A DNA stretch of 64,000 nt from Bacillus_I endophytica_A (GCF_026790145.1 NZ_JALAMS010000014.1:1-64000); one strand, 5' to 3'; counted from the stretch's first letter, positions 51,924 through 61,349 are shown. A program made the numbers and translations. The notes: generated from the letters alone by a model not told the origin.

Positions 51924-53363
51924 GTGGCAACGCAAACTAAATTAAAAAGAGATTTATATATTAATGGAGCCTGGCAAAAAGCAGAGGAGTATACGCTTTT
52001 AAAATCTCCTTATTCTGATGAAGTAATTGCTGAAATTCCAGTAGCAAACGAAAAGGAAATTGAGATGGCAATAGAAGCGGCTGATCGTGCAAGAGAGAAA
52101 ATGGCGGCAATGCCAGCATATGAACGAGCGGATATTCTAGAAAAAGTCGTTCAGTTGCTTAAAGAGCGCCAAGAAGAAGCGGCAACAATTATTGCAAATG
52201 AAGCAGCAAAACCGATTACGGCAGCACGGGAGGAAGTAAAGAGAACCATCCATACGTATAAATTTGCAGCTGAAGCAGCAAAACGGATTTACGGGGAAAC
52301 CCTACCCCTTGACGCGGCTCCAGGAGGACAGAATCGAACTGCCTATACGGTAAAGAAGCCTATCGGCATTATTGGAGCCATTACCCCTTTTAACTTTCCG
52401 ATGAACTTAGTAGCTCATAAGGTAGGACCCGCAATTGCTACTGGAAATACGGTTGTGCTCAAGCCTGCATCACAGACTCCTCTTTCCTCCTATTTCTTAG
52501 CAGATTTGTTTCATGAAGCAGGTCTCCCAGCAGGCGCTCTAAACATTATAACAGGCAGCGGTAAAACAGTTGGTGATCAATTAGTAGAGGATCAGCGGAT
52601 TGCTGCTCTAACTTTTACAGGAAGTCCTAGCGTTGGACTTGGTATCCGCAATAAAGCAGGCCTAAAGCGCGTGACGCTTGAACTAGGTTCAAATTCGGCC
52701 GTTATTATTGATCAAGGGGTCCCCATTAAAAAAGCAGTCTCTCGTTGTGTCAAAGGTGCCTTTTCTTTTCAAGGACAAGTTTGTATTTCGCTTCAACGCA
52801 TCTACGTTCATGAGCACATTTATGAAGAGTTTGTTGAAGAGTTCGTAAAAGAAACAGAAAAGTTAAAGGTTGGAAATCCCTTAGATGAAGAAACAGATGT
52901 GTCAGCTCTCATTTCTAAGAGGGATGTAAACCGTACATTAAGCTGGTTAAAAGAGGCAGAGGAACAAGGGGCAGAAATCAGATTTGGGGGAAAAACTAAA
53001 GGAAATTCCTTACTTCCAACGATTGTTTTAAATGCCAAATCATCTTTAAAAGTTTCTTGTGAAGAAGTCTTTGCACCAATTGTTGTGATCAATAAGGTAG
53101 CTTCAATGGAAGAAGCAGCAAGAGAAGTCAACCACTCTAAATACGGTTTGCAGGCTGGGATTTATACAGAGAACATTCATACAGCTTTAAAGATGGCTGA
53201 TAAACTTCATGTTGGGGGCGTTCTTATTAATGATATCCCTACATTTCGTGTGGACCATATGCCTTACGGAGGAGTGAAAGAAAGCGGTACGGGAAGAGAA
53301 GGAATAAAATATGCAATGGAAGAAATGCTGGAATTAAAGCTCATTATTTTTAATCAAGACTAG
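51924..53363 (+). CDS. aldehyde dehydrogenase, probable succinic semialdehyde dehydrogenase of the HPA route
   Basis: 479 residues, ALDH superfamily. GAITPFNFPMNLVAHKVGPAIATGN and LTFTGSPSVG bind the cofactor; the catalytic Glu and Cys are in LELGSNSAV and FSFQGQVCISLQR. The sequence is of the lactaldehyde/glyceraldehyde-phosphate/succinic-semialdehyde-like branch. HPA degradation ends with pyruvate and succinic semialdehyde, and no other gene here would oxidise the latter, so SSADH is the likely role. The start is GTG 51924 with SD AAAGGGGC. Confidence 0.8.
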   Translation: MATQTKLKRDLYINGAWQKAEEYTLLKSPYSDEVIAEIPVANEKEIEMAIEAADRAREKMAAMPAYERADILEKVVQLLKERQEEAATIIANEAAKPITAAREEVKRTIHTYKFAAEAAKRIYGETLPLDAAPGGQNRTAYTVKKPIGIIGAITPFNFPMNLVAHKVGPAIATGNTVVLKPASQTPLSSYFLADLFHEAGLPAGALNIITGSGKTVGDQLVEDQRIAALTFTGSPSVGLGIRNKAGLKRVTLELGSNSAVIIDQGVPIKKAVSRCVKGAFSFQGQVCISLQRIYVHEHIYEEFVEEFVKETEKLKVGNPLDEETDVSALISKRDVNRTLSWLKEAEEQGAEIRFGGKTKGNSLLPTIVLNAKSSLKVSCEEVFAPIVVINKVASMEEAAREVNHSKYGLQAGIYTENIHTALKMADKLHVGGVLINDIPTFRVDHMPYGGVKESGTGREGIKYAMEEMLELKLIIFNQD

Positions 53364-53402
53364 TTGATGAAAATGGAAAGTAGATTAAGGGAGGAAGTTA
53401 AG

Positions 53403-53753
53403 ATGGAATTAAAAAAAGAAGCAGCTGAACCCCCTGTTTCGCTTAATTATAAAAGAATAGTAGTTTCATCTCCTTTTCAAAAATTAATAAAATCTAAAAA
53501 GAGATTTACGTTGTTCACTACCATCTTTTTCTTAGTATTCTCGTTACTACTTCCAGTATTAGCTTTTTACTCTGATATTCTAACAAAACCGCTCATTGAT
53601 CCTTTCTCATGGGGCTGGGCTTTTGCCTTTGCCCAGTTTTTCATGACATGGGGAGTTTGTCATTTATATATGAAGAAAGCAGCCGAATTCGACCAAATCG
53701 CAAAAGATGTGCTAGAAACAGAAGAAAAGGAGATGGGGCGAGATGGACAGTAA
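53403..53753 (+). CDS. DUF485 family membrane protein, partner of SSS transporter
   Basis: 116 residues with two membrane segments (about 37-60 and 70-92) and a charged tail, as in the DUF485 proteins encoded next to acetate/solute symporters (YjcH-ActP pairs). It begins with a polar stretch ending in SPFQKLIKSKKRF, typical of the family. ATG 53403 has SD GGGAGGAAG; in-frame ATGs at 53367 and 53373 lie before that SD. Its 3' end overlaps the symporter start by 11 bp. It is probably an accessory subunit of that transporter. Confidence 0.85.
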   Translation: MELKKEAAEPPVSLNYKRIVVSSPFQKLIKSKKRFTLFTTIFFLVFSLLLPVLAFYSDILTKPLIDPFSWGWAFAFAQFFMTWGVCHLYMKKAAEFDQIAKDVLETEEKEMGRDGQ

Positions 53754-55290
53754 AGTTATCGCACTTTTTCTCTTAGTTGTTTTCATCACGCTCTTAATTA
53801 CCTTTTACACAGCTCGAAAGACGAAAGATGCTCGTGCTTTTTATACAGCTGGAGGGGGATTAAAAGGGTGGCAAAATGGTTTTGCTATTGCAGGAGATTT
53901 TATGTCTGCTTCTTCTTTTCTAGGTCTAATTGGAGCCATTGCCCTTTTTGGTTATGACGGCCTTTTTCTGATGTATGGGGCTCTTGTTTCTTATCTTGTT
54001 GTATTGTTGCTTGTTGCAGAACCGCTGCGCAATTTAGGAAAGTATACACTAGCTGACATGATTGCAGAGCGCTTTCGCTCTAAAAAAATAAGAGCAGTCA
54101 CCGCTTTTAATGCACTGACTATCTCTATCTTCTATATGTTAGCTCAGCTAGTAGCGGCTGGATCGTTGTTTAAACTTTTATTAGATATCAACTATGAACT
54201 TTCTGTCATTATCGTCGGGATTGTTATGCTTACCTTTGTTCTCTTCGGAGGTATGACCGCTACAAGTTGGGTGCAAATTATCAAAGCTTTTCTTCTTTTG
54301 GGCGGGACGATTTTTATCTTTATTCTTGTCATGAGTAAGTTTGACTTTAATTTTATTCGTGTATTCCAAGAAATGAAAACGGCCACACCACTTAAAGAAG
54401 CCTATTTAAATCCTGGGGCAAAGTATACAAATGGGCTTGATGCTATTTCACTAACGCTTGGGTTAGTTCTTGGAACAGCTGGTTTGCCTCATGTATTAAG
54501 CAGATTTCTGACTGTTCCAGATGCAAAAGTAGCTAGAAAGTCTGTTGTCTATTCTATTTGGATTATAGGTCTTTTTTATATTATGGTTATCTTCTTAGGA
54601 TTTGCCGCTGCTAGATTTGTAGGAGTTGATACAATTATGGCAGCAAACTCAGCTGGAAATATGGCAGCTCCTTTATTAGCAGAAATGCTTGGAGGAGAAA
54701 CGTTATTTGCTATCATCTCGGCTGTTGCATTTGCGACGATATTAGCAGTAGTAGCAGGCATTGTTATTACGGGAGCCACCGCTTTTTCACATGATTTTTA
54801 TAATGAAATTTTAAAAAATGGAAAGGCAACACAAGGTCAACAAATGAAGATGGCTCGTATTGCTTCTGTTGTCATTACCGTTCTTTCTATTATCCTAGCT
54901 TTATTTGTCCAAAATATGAATGTGGCTTTTTTAGCTTCGCTTGCTTTAACAGTAGGAGCTAGCTCTAATTTGCCTGTTATTTTATTTACAGTGTATTGGA
55001 AGCGTTTCAATATAACTGGTGCACTCACCGGAATTCTGGTTGGATTAATAGGAACACTTCTTTTCGTGTCATTAAGCCCAAGTATATGGAGTCCAATAAA
55101 AGGAGCTGCTCTATTTGTTGGAGAACCTTTATTTCCCTTAACCTCTCCAGGAATTGTATCTATTCCACTTGGGTTCTTAGGAGCTTATCTAGGTACCGTA
55201 CTTTCTACAAGACGGGAAACAGGGAATTTTGATGAAATTTTAGTGAAATCAAATACAGGAAACGATGTAAAAGGCGTAAATGATCATTAG
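53743..55290 (+). CDS. sodium:solute symporter, ActP-like (probable HPA uptake)
   Basis: 515 residues with about 13 membrane segments, SSS family. The segments FYTAGGGLKGWQNGFAIAGDFMSASSFLG and GLVLGTAGLPHVLSRFLTVPDAK are hallmarks of the ActP (cation/acetate) branch. With its DUF485 partner and inside the HPA cluster, the natural cargo is likely 4-hydroxyphenylacetate or a related aryl-acetate; acetate itself cannot be ruled out. E. coli HPA uptake uses HpaX, an MFS protein, so this is a different solution. ATG 53743 overlaps the DUF485 gene. Confidence 0.85.
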   Translation: MDSKVIALFLLVVFITLLITFYTARKTKDARAFYTAGGGLKGWQNGFAIAGDFMSASSFLGLIGAIALFGYDGLFLMYGALVSYLVVLLLVAEPLRNLGKYTLADMIAERFRSKKIRAVTAFNALTISIFYMLAQLVAAGSLFKLLLDINYELSVIIVGIVMLTFVLFGGMTATSWVQIIKAFLLLGGTIFIFILVMSKFDFNFIRVFQEMKTATPLKEAYLNPGAKYTNGLDAISLTLGLVLGTAGLPHVLSRFLTVPDAKVARKSVVYSIWIIGLFYIMVIFLGFAAARFVGVDTIMAANSAGNMAAPLLAEMLGGETLFAIISAVAFATILAVVAGIVITGATAFSHDFYNEILKNGKATQGQQMKMARIASVVITVLSIILALFVQNMNVAFLASLALTVGASSNLPVILFTVYWKRFNITGALTGILVGLIGTLLFVSLSPSIWSPIKGAALFVGEPLFPLTSPGIVSIPLGFLGAYLGTVLSTRRETGNFDEILVKSNTGNDVKGVNDH

Positions 55291-55328
55291 AAACAAGCTA
55301 TAAGATACTTTATATGAGGAGTGACAAG

Positions 55329-56114
55329 ATGAGTAATGTACAGATGAAAAGGCATGGAATTTCGTATACGGAAGAAACAGCAATAGATCCAAGCTATACA
55401 GGAACTAGCGCTATATTTCATAAAACAAAAGGGTTAGTTTTTAATGCTCCCATAAGTGGCACAATTTATGGAACATTACTAAATTATAAAGGTGCCCTAA
55501 GCTCATTAGGGGACGCTATACATGATGCTCCTTATAAAGAACCTCCAAAAGCTCCGATAATGTATATTAAACCGGCGAATACAGTGATTGGACATTGCAT
55601 GCCTATTCCATGCCCCGTAGACATAGATGAACTAGAAATGGGCGCATCACTTGGAATTGTCATAGGAAAACAAGCAACAAATGTCTCAATGAACGAAGCT
55701 TTAAATTATGTAGAAGGATTTACAATTGTAAACGATGTGAGTGTTCCTCATGAAAGTGTATACAGACCAGCAATAAAGCAGAAAGCTCGCGACGGTTTTT
55801 GTCCTGTTGGTCCTTGGATTGTGGAGAAGTGTGAAGTGAAAAACCCGGATAATTTAGGAATAAGAGTATATATTAATGGCGAATTAAAACAAGAAAATAC
55901 AACAAGTAATCTCATTCGTCCAATTCAACAGTTAATAGCGGATGTAACCGAATTTATGACATTAGCTAAAGGTGATGTCCTTCTTGTAGGGATTCCTGAA
56001 AACGCCCCAATAGCTAAAAAAGGGGACCATGTTCGAATTGAAATTGATCAAGTAGGTTTTTTAGAAAATCAAATTGTTGCTGAGGATAAAGTGAAGTTAG
56101 GAGGGAAAGTATGA
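55329..56114 (+). CDS. hpaG1: HPA degradation isomerase/decarboxylase, N-terminal-type subunit (HpaG1)
   Basis: 261 residues of the fumarylacetoacetate-hydrolase fold. It resembles the N-terminal half of E. coli HpaG (IYGTLLNYKGALSSLG, PIMYIKPANTVIG). Acidic metal ligands are expected around ELEMGASLGIVIGK; note that this stretch has E-M-G-A where the partner has YECELAVIIG. It handles isomerisation/decarboxylation of 5-oxo-pent-3-ene-1,2,5-tricarboxylate together with the next gene. Start ATG 55329 (SD GAGGAG); ATG 55314 lies within the SD region. The stop overlaps hpaG2 (ATGA). Confidence 0.85.
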   Translation: MSNVQMKRHGISYTEETAIDPSYTGTSAIFHKTKGLVFNAPISGTIYGTLLNYKGALSSLGDAIHDAPYKEPPKAPIMYIKPANTVIGHCMPIPCPVDIDELEMGASLGIVIGKQATNVSMNEALNYVEGFTIVNDVSVPHESVYRPAIKQKARDGFCPVGPWIVEKCEVKNPDNLGIRVYINGELKQENTTSNLIRPIQQLIADVTEFMTLAKGDVLLVGIPENAPIAKKGDHVRIEIDQVGFLENQIVAEDKVKLGGKV

Positions 56115-56908
56115 AGAGAGCTCGTATAGCTTATAGTGGCGGGGTACATGATGCTGTTGAAGAAAATGGTTTACTACGTCTAAATGATGGACGGCTCTTG
56201 TCAGAAGACGAGGTTATTTGGTTGCCACCTGTTCAACCTCGAACCGTTTTTGCTTTAGGTCTCAATTATGCGGACCATGCCAAGGAACTTGCGTTTAATG
56301 CTCCAGAAGAACCGCTTGTCTTTTTAAAAGGTCCTAACACATTTGTAGGACATAAAGCGGAAACACATCGTCCGGACGATGTTGACTATATGCATTATGA
56401 ATGTGAACTTGCAGTCATAATAGGTCAAAAAACTAGAAATGTAAAGCGCGACGATGCTTATGATTACGTGGCAGGGTACACCATTGCTAACGATTATGCG
56501 ATTCGCGATTATCTTGAAAACTATTATCGTCCGAACTTACGGGTGAAAAATCGTGATACATGTACGCCTATCGGACCATGGCTGACTGATAAGGAAGATA
56601 TCAAAGATCCAATGAATCTACAAATACGTACTTATATCAACGATCAACTTACCCAAGAAGGAACAACGAAAGATATGATTTTTGACATTCCGGCATTGAT
56701 TGAATACTTAAGCAGCTTTATGACTTTAGATAAGGGAGATATGATCTTAACAGGTACCCCGGAAGGCCTTAAAGGAGTTAAAGCAGGGGATAAAGTATTG
56801 ACAGAGATTGAGGGACTTGGAAGATTAGAAAATGTGATTGTTGGTGATTCTAAATTTAATAGAAAAAGTAAAATGAATGTTAAAGAAAGTACTGTAAATC
56901 ATAACTGA
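56111..56908 (+). CDS. hpaG2: HPA degradation isomerase/decarboxylase, C-terminal-type subunit (HpaG2)
   Basis: 265 residues, FAH fold. ALGLNYADHAKEL, VFLKGPNTFVGH, MHYECELAVIIG (metal-binding E-x-E), VAGYTIANDYAIRD and the ILTGTPEGLKGVKAGD signature are all present. It corresponds to the C-terminal half of E. coli HpaG, which holds the better conserved active site. ATGA overlap with hpaG1 indicates coupled translation and a heteromeric enzyme. Its product is 2-oxohept-3-ene-1,7-dioate, which needs hydration before aldol cleavage; no dedicated hydratase gene is present. Confidence 0.88.
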   Translation: MKRARIAYSGGVHDAVEENGLLRLNDGRLLSEDEVIWLPPVQPRTVFALGLNYADHAKELAFNAPEEPLVFLKGPNTFVGHKAETHRPDDVDYMHYECELAVIIGQKTRNVKRDDAYDYVAGYTIANDYAIRDYLENYYRPNLRVKNRDTCTPIGPWLTDKEDIKDPMNLQIRTYINDQLTQEGTTKDMIFDIPALIEYLSSFMTLDKGDMILTGTPEGLKGVKAGDKVLTEIEGLGRLENVIVGDSKFNRKSKMNVKESTVNHN

Positions 56909-56935
56909 TAGTGGTTTATTTAGAGGAGGGAAAAG

Positions 56936-57319
56936 ATGCCTCATTTTATTGTGGAGTACACAGATAATATAAAGGAAGAAATAGATATTCTAACATTACT
57001 TGAGAAAGTGAATAGCACGCTCATAGCGCAAAACGGTACCTTTCCTGTAGGAGGAATTCGTTCAAGAGCAGTGGAACTTAAACATTATCGTATAGCTGAT
57101 GGAAAAGAAGATGATGCATTTGTACATGCTACTTTAAAGATTGGAGCCGGGCGTTCTCCAATGGAGAAAGATAAAGTATGTAATGAACTTTTTGAAGTGA
57201 TGAAGAAGCATTTCTCTTGTTTGTTTGAAAAAAGATACTTAGCTCTTTCAATGGAATTAATAGAATTCAGTGAAGGGGGAACATACAAACAAAATAATAT
57301 ACATGAACGCTTTAAATAA
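56936..57319 (+). CDS. hpaF: 5-carboxymethyl-2-hydroxymuconate delta-isomerase
   Basis: 127 residues of the tautomerase-like CHMI family. The mature start MPHFIVEYTDN supplies the catalytic N-terminal Pro2 after Met removal. GGIRSRAVELKHYRIADGKEDDAFVHATLKIGAGRS is the family core. It converts 5-carboxymethyl-2-hydroxymuconate to the 2-oxo isomer for HpaG. SD GAGGAGGG precedes ATG 56936. It is the last gene of the HPA operon and is followed by a strong terminator. Confidence 0.9.
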   Translation: MPHFIVEYTDNIKEEIDILTLLEKVNSTLIAQNGTFPVGGIRSRAVELKHYRIADGKEDDAFVHATLKIGAGRSPMEKDKVCNELFEVMKKHFSCLFEKRYLALSMELIEFSEGGTYKQNNIHERFK

Positions 57320-57338
57320 TCGTAATTTAAAGCCTAGG

Positions 57339-57379
57339 CAAAAAAGCCGTATCAGTCAAAGTGGTACGGCTTTTTTGCG
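57339..57379. terminator. bidirectional terminator between hpaF and malP
   Basis: CAAAAAAGCCGTA / TACGGCTTTTTTG with a 13-nt loop and T-rich ends in both directions. Confidence 0.9.
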
Positions 57380-57399
57380 TTTATAAATTATAGAAAAAC

Positions 57400-59001
57400 T
57401 TATTGAGCATTAGCTTTGGTAATAAACCTCTCAACTCTCTCTCTTACTTGGGGAACAGAAAGGCCTATAATGACTTGAATAGCGGTTCCTTTTCGGACAA
57501 CGCCATGGGCACCACTGGCGCGAAAATCAGCGTCTGTTTGTACTTTTGTTTCATCAATAACGCTAACACGCAAGCGGGTTGCACAATTTGACACATCTGA
57601 AATATTATCCGCTCCACCTAGAGCCTCGAGTACAAGTAGAGCTTGATTAGAATAAGCATCTGTAGGGGCTGCATTCTTATTTGAACCATGTTGTTTTTGG
57701 GCTTTATAATCTTTCTTCGTATAGAGTTTGGCATCGGTTCCATTTTCTTTTTCACGACCTGGTGTTGCCACATTCAGCTTTACAATTAAGTAACGGAAAA
57801 TAAAGAAGTAAATGGCGGTAAAGGAAAGACCAATCATCCATTGTTTTACATAGGTCATCCAATGATTATGAAAGAGTGGTATCCAATTTTGAGTTGCCAT
57901 TTCGATCATTCCCCCACCCATGTTTCCCACAATACCAAAGGCATACATAGTCGCTGCCATTATCCCCGCTAAAAGAGCATGTACAATAAATAGAAGTGGA
58001 GAAATGAAGAGGAAAGTAAATTCAATAGGTTCTGTTATACCAGCAACAACAGCCGTTAAGGTAGCTGGTATTAGTAATCCAGCGACTACCTTCTTTTTCT
58101 CTCGTTTTGCAGTTGCATAGATAGCCAATGCAATTCCCAAAACACCAAATATTTTTGAATTCCCATGAAGAGCGAATCCTCCTTGAGGGAAGAGTTCTTT
58201 CAATGATAACGCACTAGAAGCATATTGATTTAGATGTTCAATCCAATACGTGTTAATCCCACCGTTTACTATAGCTGGTCCATAAATAAATGGAGTATAC
58301 ACAAAGTGATGTAAGCCAGTTGGAATTAAAGCTCGTTCCAAGAATGTGTACAAACCTACTCCAAAAACGCCTGAAGAAACGAGAATACCTTGTAAGGATG
58401 CGATGCCTCCCTGAATAATAGGCCAAATAAACGTAACAATAAATGCAAGTGGAAGCATGACAAAAAATGAGATAAAAAAAACATAAGTAGAACCTTGAAA
58501 AATTCCTAGAAAATCGGGTAGTTTTTTATCAAAATAACGATTATGAATATAAACAACGATACAACTGACTAAAATGGATCCTATAATACTTGTATCTAAT
58601 GTTTTAATACCGGCTATTTCCGTTAGTCCGCTTACACCGCCAATATCGGCATTCATATCCACACGGAATTTGTTTCCCCAAAGAGTTAGGATAGCGCTTA
58701 CAAAATAATTAAATGTTAAATATACAACAAGTGATTCCATGCAGGCTCTGGCTTGAGCTGTTTTTGCTAAGGCAATTGGAATCCCGATGGCGAATAAAAT
58801 TGGCATTTGTCTAAATACTGTCCATCCACCTTCTTGAATGATATAACTAAATTTATACAAAAGACCATCAGGATCTGCAAGATTACCCATTATCTGAGGG
58901 TTTTGAAGTAAAATAGTTAGCCCCACTACTATACCTGCAAACGAAAAAAGCATAACGGGTACATACATTGCTCCGCCGAAGCGTTGAACCGCTTTCATCA
59001 T
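57400..59001 (-). CDS. malP: PTS EIICB, maltose/alpha-glucoside type
   Basis: 533 residues. The EIIC part (about 1-430) has ten or so membrane segments with ALARTAQARAC-like and GITEPIEFTFLFISPLLF motifs; the EIIB domain (about 450-533) carries the phosphocysteine in SNCATRLRVSV. The sequence MKAVQRFGGAMYVPVMLF at the start resembles MalP/GlvC of B. subtilis. It imports maltose (or another alpha-glucoside) as its phosphate. No EIIA domain is attached; an EIIA gene lies at 60781. I chose the ATG at 59001; the earlier ATG at 59019 is within the GAGGAGG SD. No 6-phospho-alpha-glucosidase (malA) gene is adjacent. Confidence 0.88.
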   Translation of the reverse strand: MMKAVQRFGGAMYVPVMLFSFAGIVVGLTILLQNPQIMGNLADPDGLLYKFSYIIQEGGWTVFRQMPILFAIGIPIALAKTAQARACMESLVVYLTFNYFVSAILTLWGNKFRVDMNADIGGVSGLTEIAGIKTLDTSIIGSILVSCIVVYIHNRYFDKKLPDFLGIFQGSTYVFFISFFVMLPLAFIVTFIWPIIQGGIASLQGILVSSGVFGVGLYTFLERALIPTGLHHFVYTPFIYGPAIVNGGINTYWIEHLNQYASSALSLKELFPQGGFALHGNSKIFGVLGIALAIYATAKREKKKVVAGLLIPATLTAVVAGITEPIEFTFLFISPLLFIVHALLAGIMAATMYAFGIVGNMGGGMIEMATQNWIPLFHNHWMTYVKQWMIGLSFTAIYFFIFRYLIVKLNVATPGREKENGTDAKLYTKKDYKAQKQHGSNKNAAPTDAYSNQALLVLEALGGADNISDVSNCATRLRVSVIDETKVQTDADFRASGAHGVVRKGTAIQVIIGLSVPQVRERVERFITKANAQ

Positions 59002-59387
59002 AAAATAAAACCTCCTCATTCATATAACGAAAATAATTCCTTGATACTTAAAAATCATAGGAAATAGGCAAGGTCTTGCTTTCTCAATGATATTTTGATC
59101 ACATATGATTTCCTCCTCCATAGCAGGGAACGTTTTCCTTATTTTCACACAGATATTTTCCTTTCAGCAATAATTCGAAAGCAAACTGGTCACAATCACT
59201 ATTATTGTGATTTTTCACAGAGGGTGAGAAACTTCTCTTGTGCATAAATAAATGGGGAGAAGGAATAGGGGGGAAGACGTTAGGGAAGACTCTTCTTCTA
59301 TTAATCATTTCAAATGACTTATGTACTCAGTTAATCTTGTAATTCATTCAACTATGAATGGTCTTTTGATGTCTTTCGAATTTTAGA

Positions 59388-59402
59388 ATTCACTGAGTGA
59401 AT
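59388..59402. promoter_or_regulatory. pseudo-palindrome, possible operator
   Basis: ATTCACT-G-AGTGAAT, perfect 7-bp arms around one base, in the malP/malR-type intergenic region. It is a candidate binding site for the RpiR-family regulator. Confidence 0.4.
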
Positions 59403-59514
59403 CTATCGTTGGTGGGAAAATTCTTAGGGGATGGGAAAAAGAACAAAAACTGTGATTACGACCATAATGCTTATGATTTATTGTTGCTGTTTTTTAGATA
59501 TGCTATAAAGATAA

Positions 59515-59528
59515 TGTAAGCGGAAACA
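59515..59528. promoter_or_regulatory. cre-like site in mal region
   Basis: TGTAAGCGGAAACA matches the cre consensus at 13 of 14 positions. CcpA control of a maltose PTS system is expected in Bacillus. Confidence 0.6.
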
Positions 59529-59799
59529 ATGTTAAACAGAAGCCATATGAAGAAAATTTCAATGGTTATTACAAGAGGTGAAAGCCTTATAAAACAAATA
59601 TCGTATTTCTGTTTCTTAGAACAAATCATGAAGAAATGCATGGAATTTCAGAGTATATTTTAAAATCTATGTTAATGAATAGGATTAAATAGAAAGATAT
59701 AAAATCATGAAGACTTCTCGTTCTCTTGGTTTTGCGCCCTCTCCTTTACGTATTAAAGAATGTGATAGAATATAAAAAACTGGGGAGGGCATAAAAATA

Positions 59800-60576
59800 A
59801 TGAAGTTAGAAGAGTTAATTAACAAATATTATAATCAATTACATGAAAATGATTTTCATATCTTAAAGTACGTTCTAAATCATAAAAGTTCATGCTATGA
59901 GTTAGGAATCAACAGTTTAGCAGACAAATGCAATGTTTCTCGTTCATCCATTCTCCGCTTAGCCCAAAAACTAGGTTTTAGTGGTTATAGTGAATTTCGC
60001 GTTTTTTTAAAATGGGAAGATCAAGAAGGACCGAGTGAGCAAGTAAGCAGTGTGGAGGTATTGAGCACAGACATACAAGAAACTCTAAAATATACGAAAA
60101 CCAAAAATTTTCATGAGATATGTGAGCTAATAGAGCAATCTGAGCGAATATTTGTTTATGGAACAGGGGATTTACAGTTGAATTGCGCATACGAACTGCA
60201 AAGGATGTTTCGTGCTATGCAGCGCTATTTACACGTTATACGAGTTCATTCAGAGTTTGAAATGATCATCCGAGATGTAACGGTTCGAGACGTTATTATT
60301 ATTATCTCCTTATCGGGTGATACACCGATAATGGTTCCTACAGTGCGATCGATCGTTTCAAAAGGAATTCCCTTCATTTCTATAACAAATTTAAGAAATA
60401 ATGTGTTAGCCAGAATGACTCCTTACAACTTATATGCTAATTGCTCAGAAACTAAGTTAAGTGATGGCACTACAGTTCCGACCTTTTCTACCTTTTTTAT
60501 TGTTGGGGAAACATTGTTTCGAAAGTATGTTGAGTACCGACAACATATTGAAGTGTCTCACAATGAAGAATCCTAA
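59800..60576 (+). CDS. MurR/RpiR-family transcriptional regulator (MalR/GlvR-like)
   Basis: 258 residues. The N-terminal HTH_6 domain (about 1-75) includes NSLADKCNVSRSSILRLAQKLGFSGYSEFRVFL, typical of RpiR regulators. The SIS sugar-phosphate-binding domain (about 105-235) contains FVYGTGDLQLNC and IIISLSGDTPIMV. It is divergent from a malP-like gene, the usual partner of the activator MalR (GlvR) in B. subtilis, so it likely senses maltose-6-phosphate. SD GGGGAGGG precedes ATG 59800. An EIIA gene follows at 60781. Confidence 0.85.
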   Translation: MKLEELINKYYNQLHENDFHILKYVLNHKSSCYELGINSLADKCNVSRSSILRLAQKLGFSGYSEFRVFLKWEDQEGPSEQVSSVEVLSTDIQETLKYTKTKNFHEICELIEQSERIFVYGTGDLQLNCAYELQRMFRAMQRYLHVIRVHSEFEMIIRDVTVRDVIIIISLSGDTPIMVPTVRSIVSKGIPFISITNLRNNVLARMTPYNLYANCSETKLSDGTTVPTFSTFFIVGETLFRKYVEYRQHIEVSHNEES

Positions 60577-60780
60577 TAAGTTATAACAAAAAGAAAAAAT
60601 CTATTAAAATATACAAATTCCTATTCTGTTTGATAAGGAGTACGGCTATCTAATTTGCAATCTATTTTCTATATAGTAATTAGCATTATTTAAGTACTAT
60701 ACATATATTTTTTGAAACGAATGAATCGTCTTTCACCATATGTATCAAAGAACTATTCTAAAACATAGGAGCTGACATAA

Positions 60781-61278
60781 ATGTTTAAAAATTTATTTCA
60801 AAAGAAAGTAAAAACTCAAATAGAAGAAATATATTCTCCTCTTGCTGGAGAGGTTATTTCATTAGCGGAAGTGCCTGATCCTGTTTTTTCAAATAAAATG
60901 ATGGGAGATGGTATAGCAATCATCCCAAAAGAAGGGAAGCTTGTGTCCCCAGTAGAAGGTAAGATCGTTCAAGTTTTCCCAACTAAACATGCGATAGGAA
61001 TTAAGTCTGTAAAAGGCGTAGAAATTCTAATTCATGTAGGATTAGAGACAGTTGATCTTAAAGGCGAAGGATTTGAAACATTTGTAGAAGAAGGACAATC
61101 TGTAAAAGTAGGCGATGTGTTATCAACCTTTGATATCCCTTTTTTAGAAAGTAAAAATAAAGAGATTGTTACTCCGATTATTATTACAAATACCTCGGAA
61201 AAATTAGATAATATGGAGCAAATTTCTACTTCAGAGGTATCAAGACGAGATTTAATTTTAAAGTGTAATTTAAAATAA
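60781..61278 (+). CDS. PTS EIIA domain protein, glucose (Crr) family
   Basis: 165 residues, a stand-alone EIIA of the glucose family. The active-site His is His85 (ILIHVGLETVDLKGEG) and the partner His is His70 (FPTKHAIGI). The opening YSPLAGEVISLAEVPDPVFS is diagnostic. It takes phosphate from HPr and donates it to an EIIB, probably that of the nearby EIICB at 57400, which lacks its own EIIA. The last 20 residues differ from the usual Crr end. SD TAGGAGCTG precedes ATG 60781. Confidence 0.9.
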   Translation: MFKNLFQKKVKTQIEEIYSPLAGEVISLAEVPDPVFSNKMMGDGIAIIPKEGKLVSPVEGKIVQVFPTKHAIGIKSVKGVEILIHVGLETVDLKGEGFETFVEEGQSVKVGDVLSTFDIPFLESKNKEIVTPIIITNTSEKLDNMEQISTSEVSRRDLILKCNLK

Positions 61279-61349
61279 CTTATTCTAAATAGTCAAATGG
61301 CTAAAAACCGAATACGTTTTGTTTTAATAGATAGGTTGTAAATCTTTTA

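Larger units (their letters stand above)
59002..59799. other. divergent regulatory region between malP and RpiR-type regulator
   Basis: No convincing gene is seen in 798 bp. It contains inverted repeats TCACAAT...ATTGTGA (59189-59209), a 15-bp pseudo-palindrome (59388-59402) and a cre-like site (59515-59528). Confidence 0.5.

Noticed and set aside
59099..59308. 69-codon minus-strand ORF in the malP/RpiR gap
   Set aside because: Low-complexity composition, no SD on the minus strand, and it overlaps inverted repeats typical of a control region.
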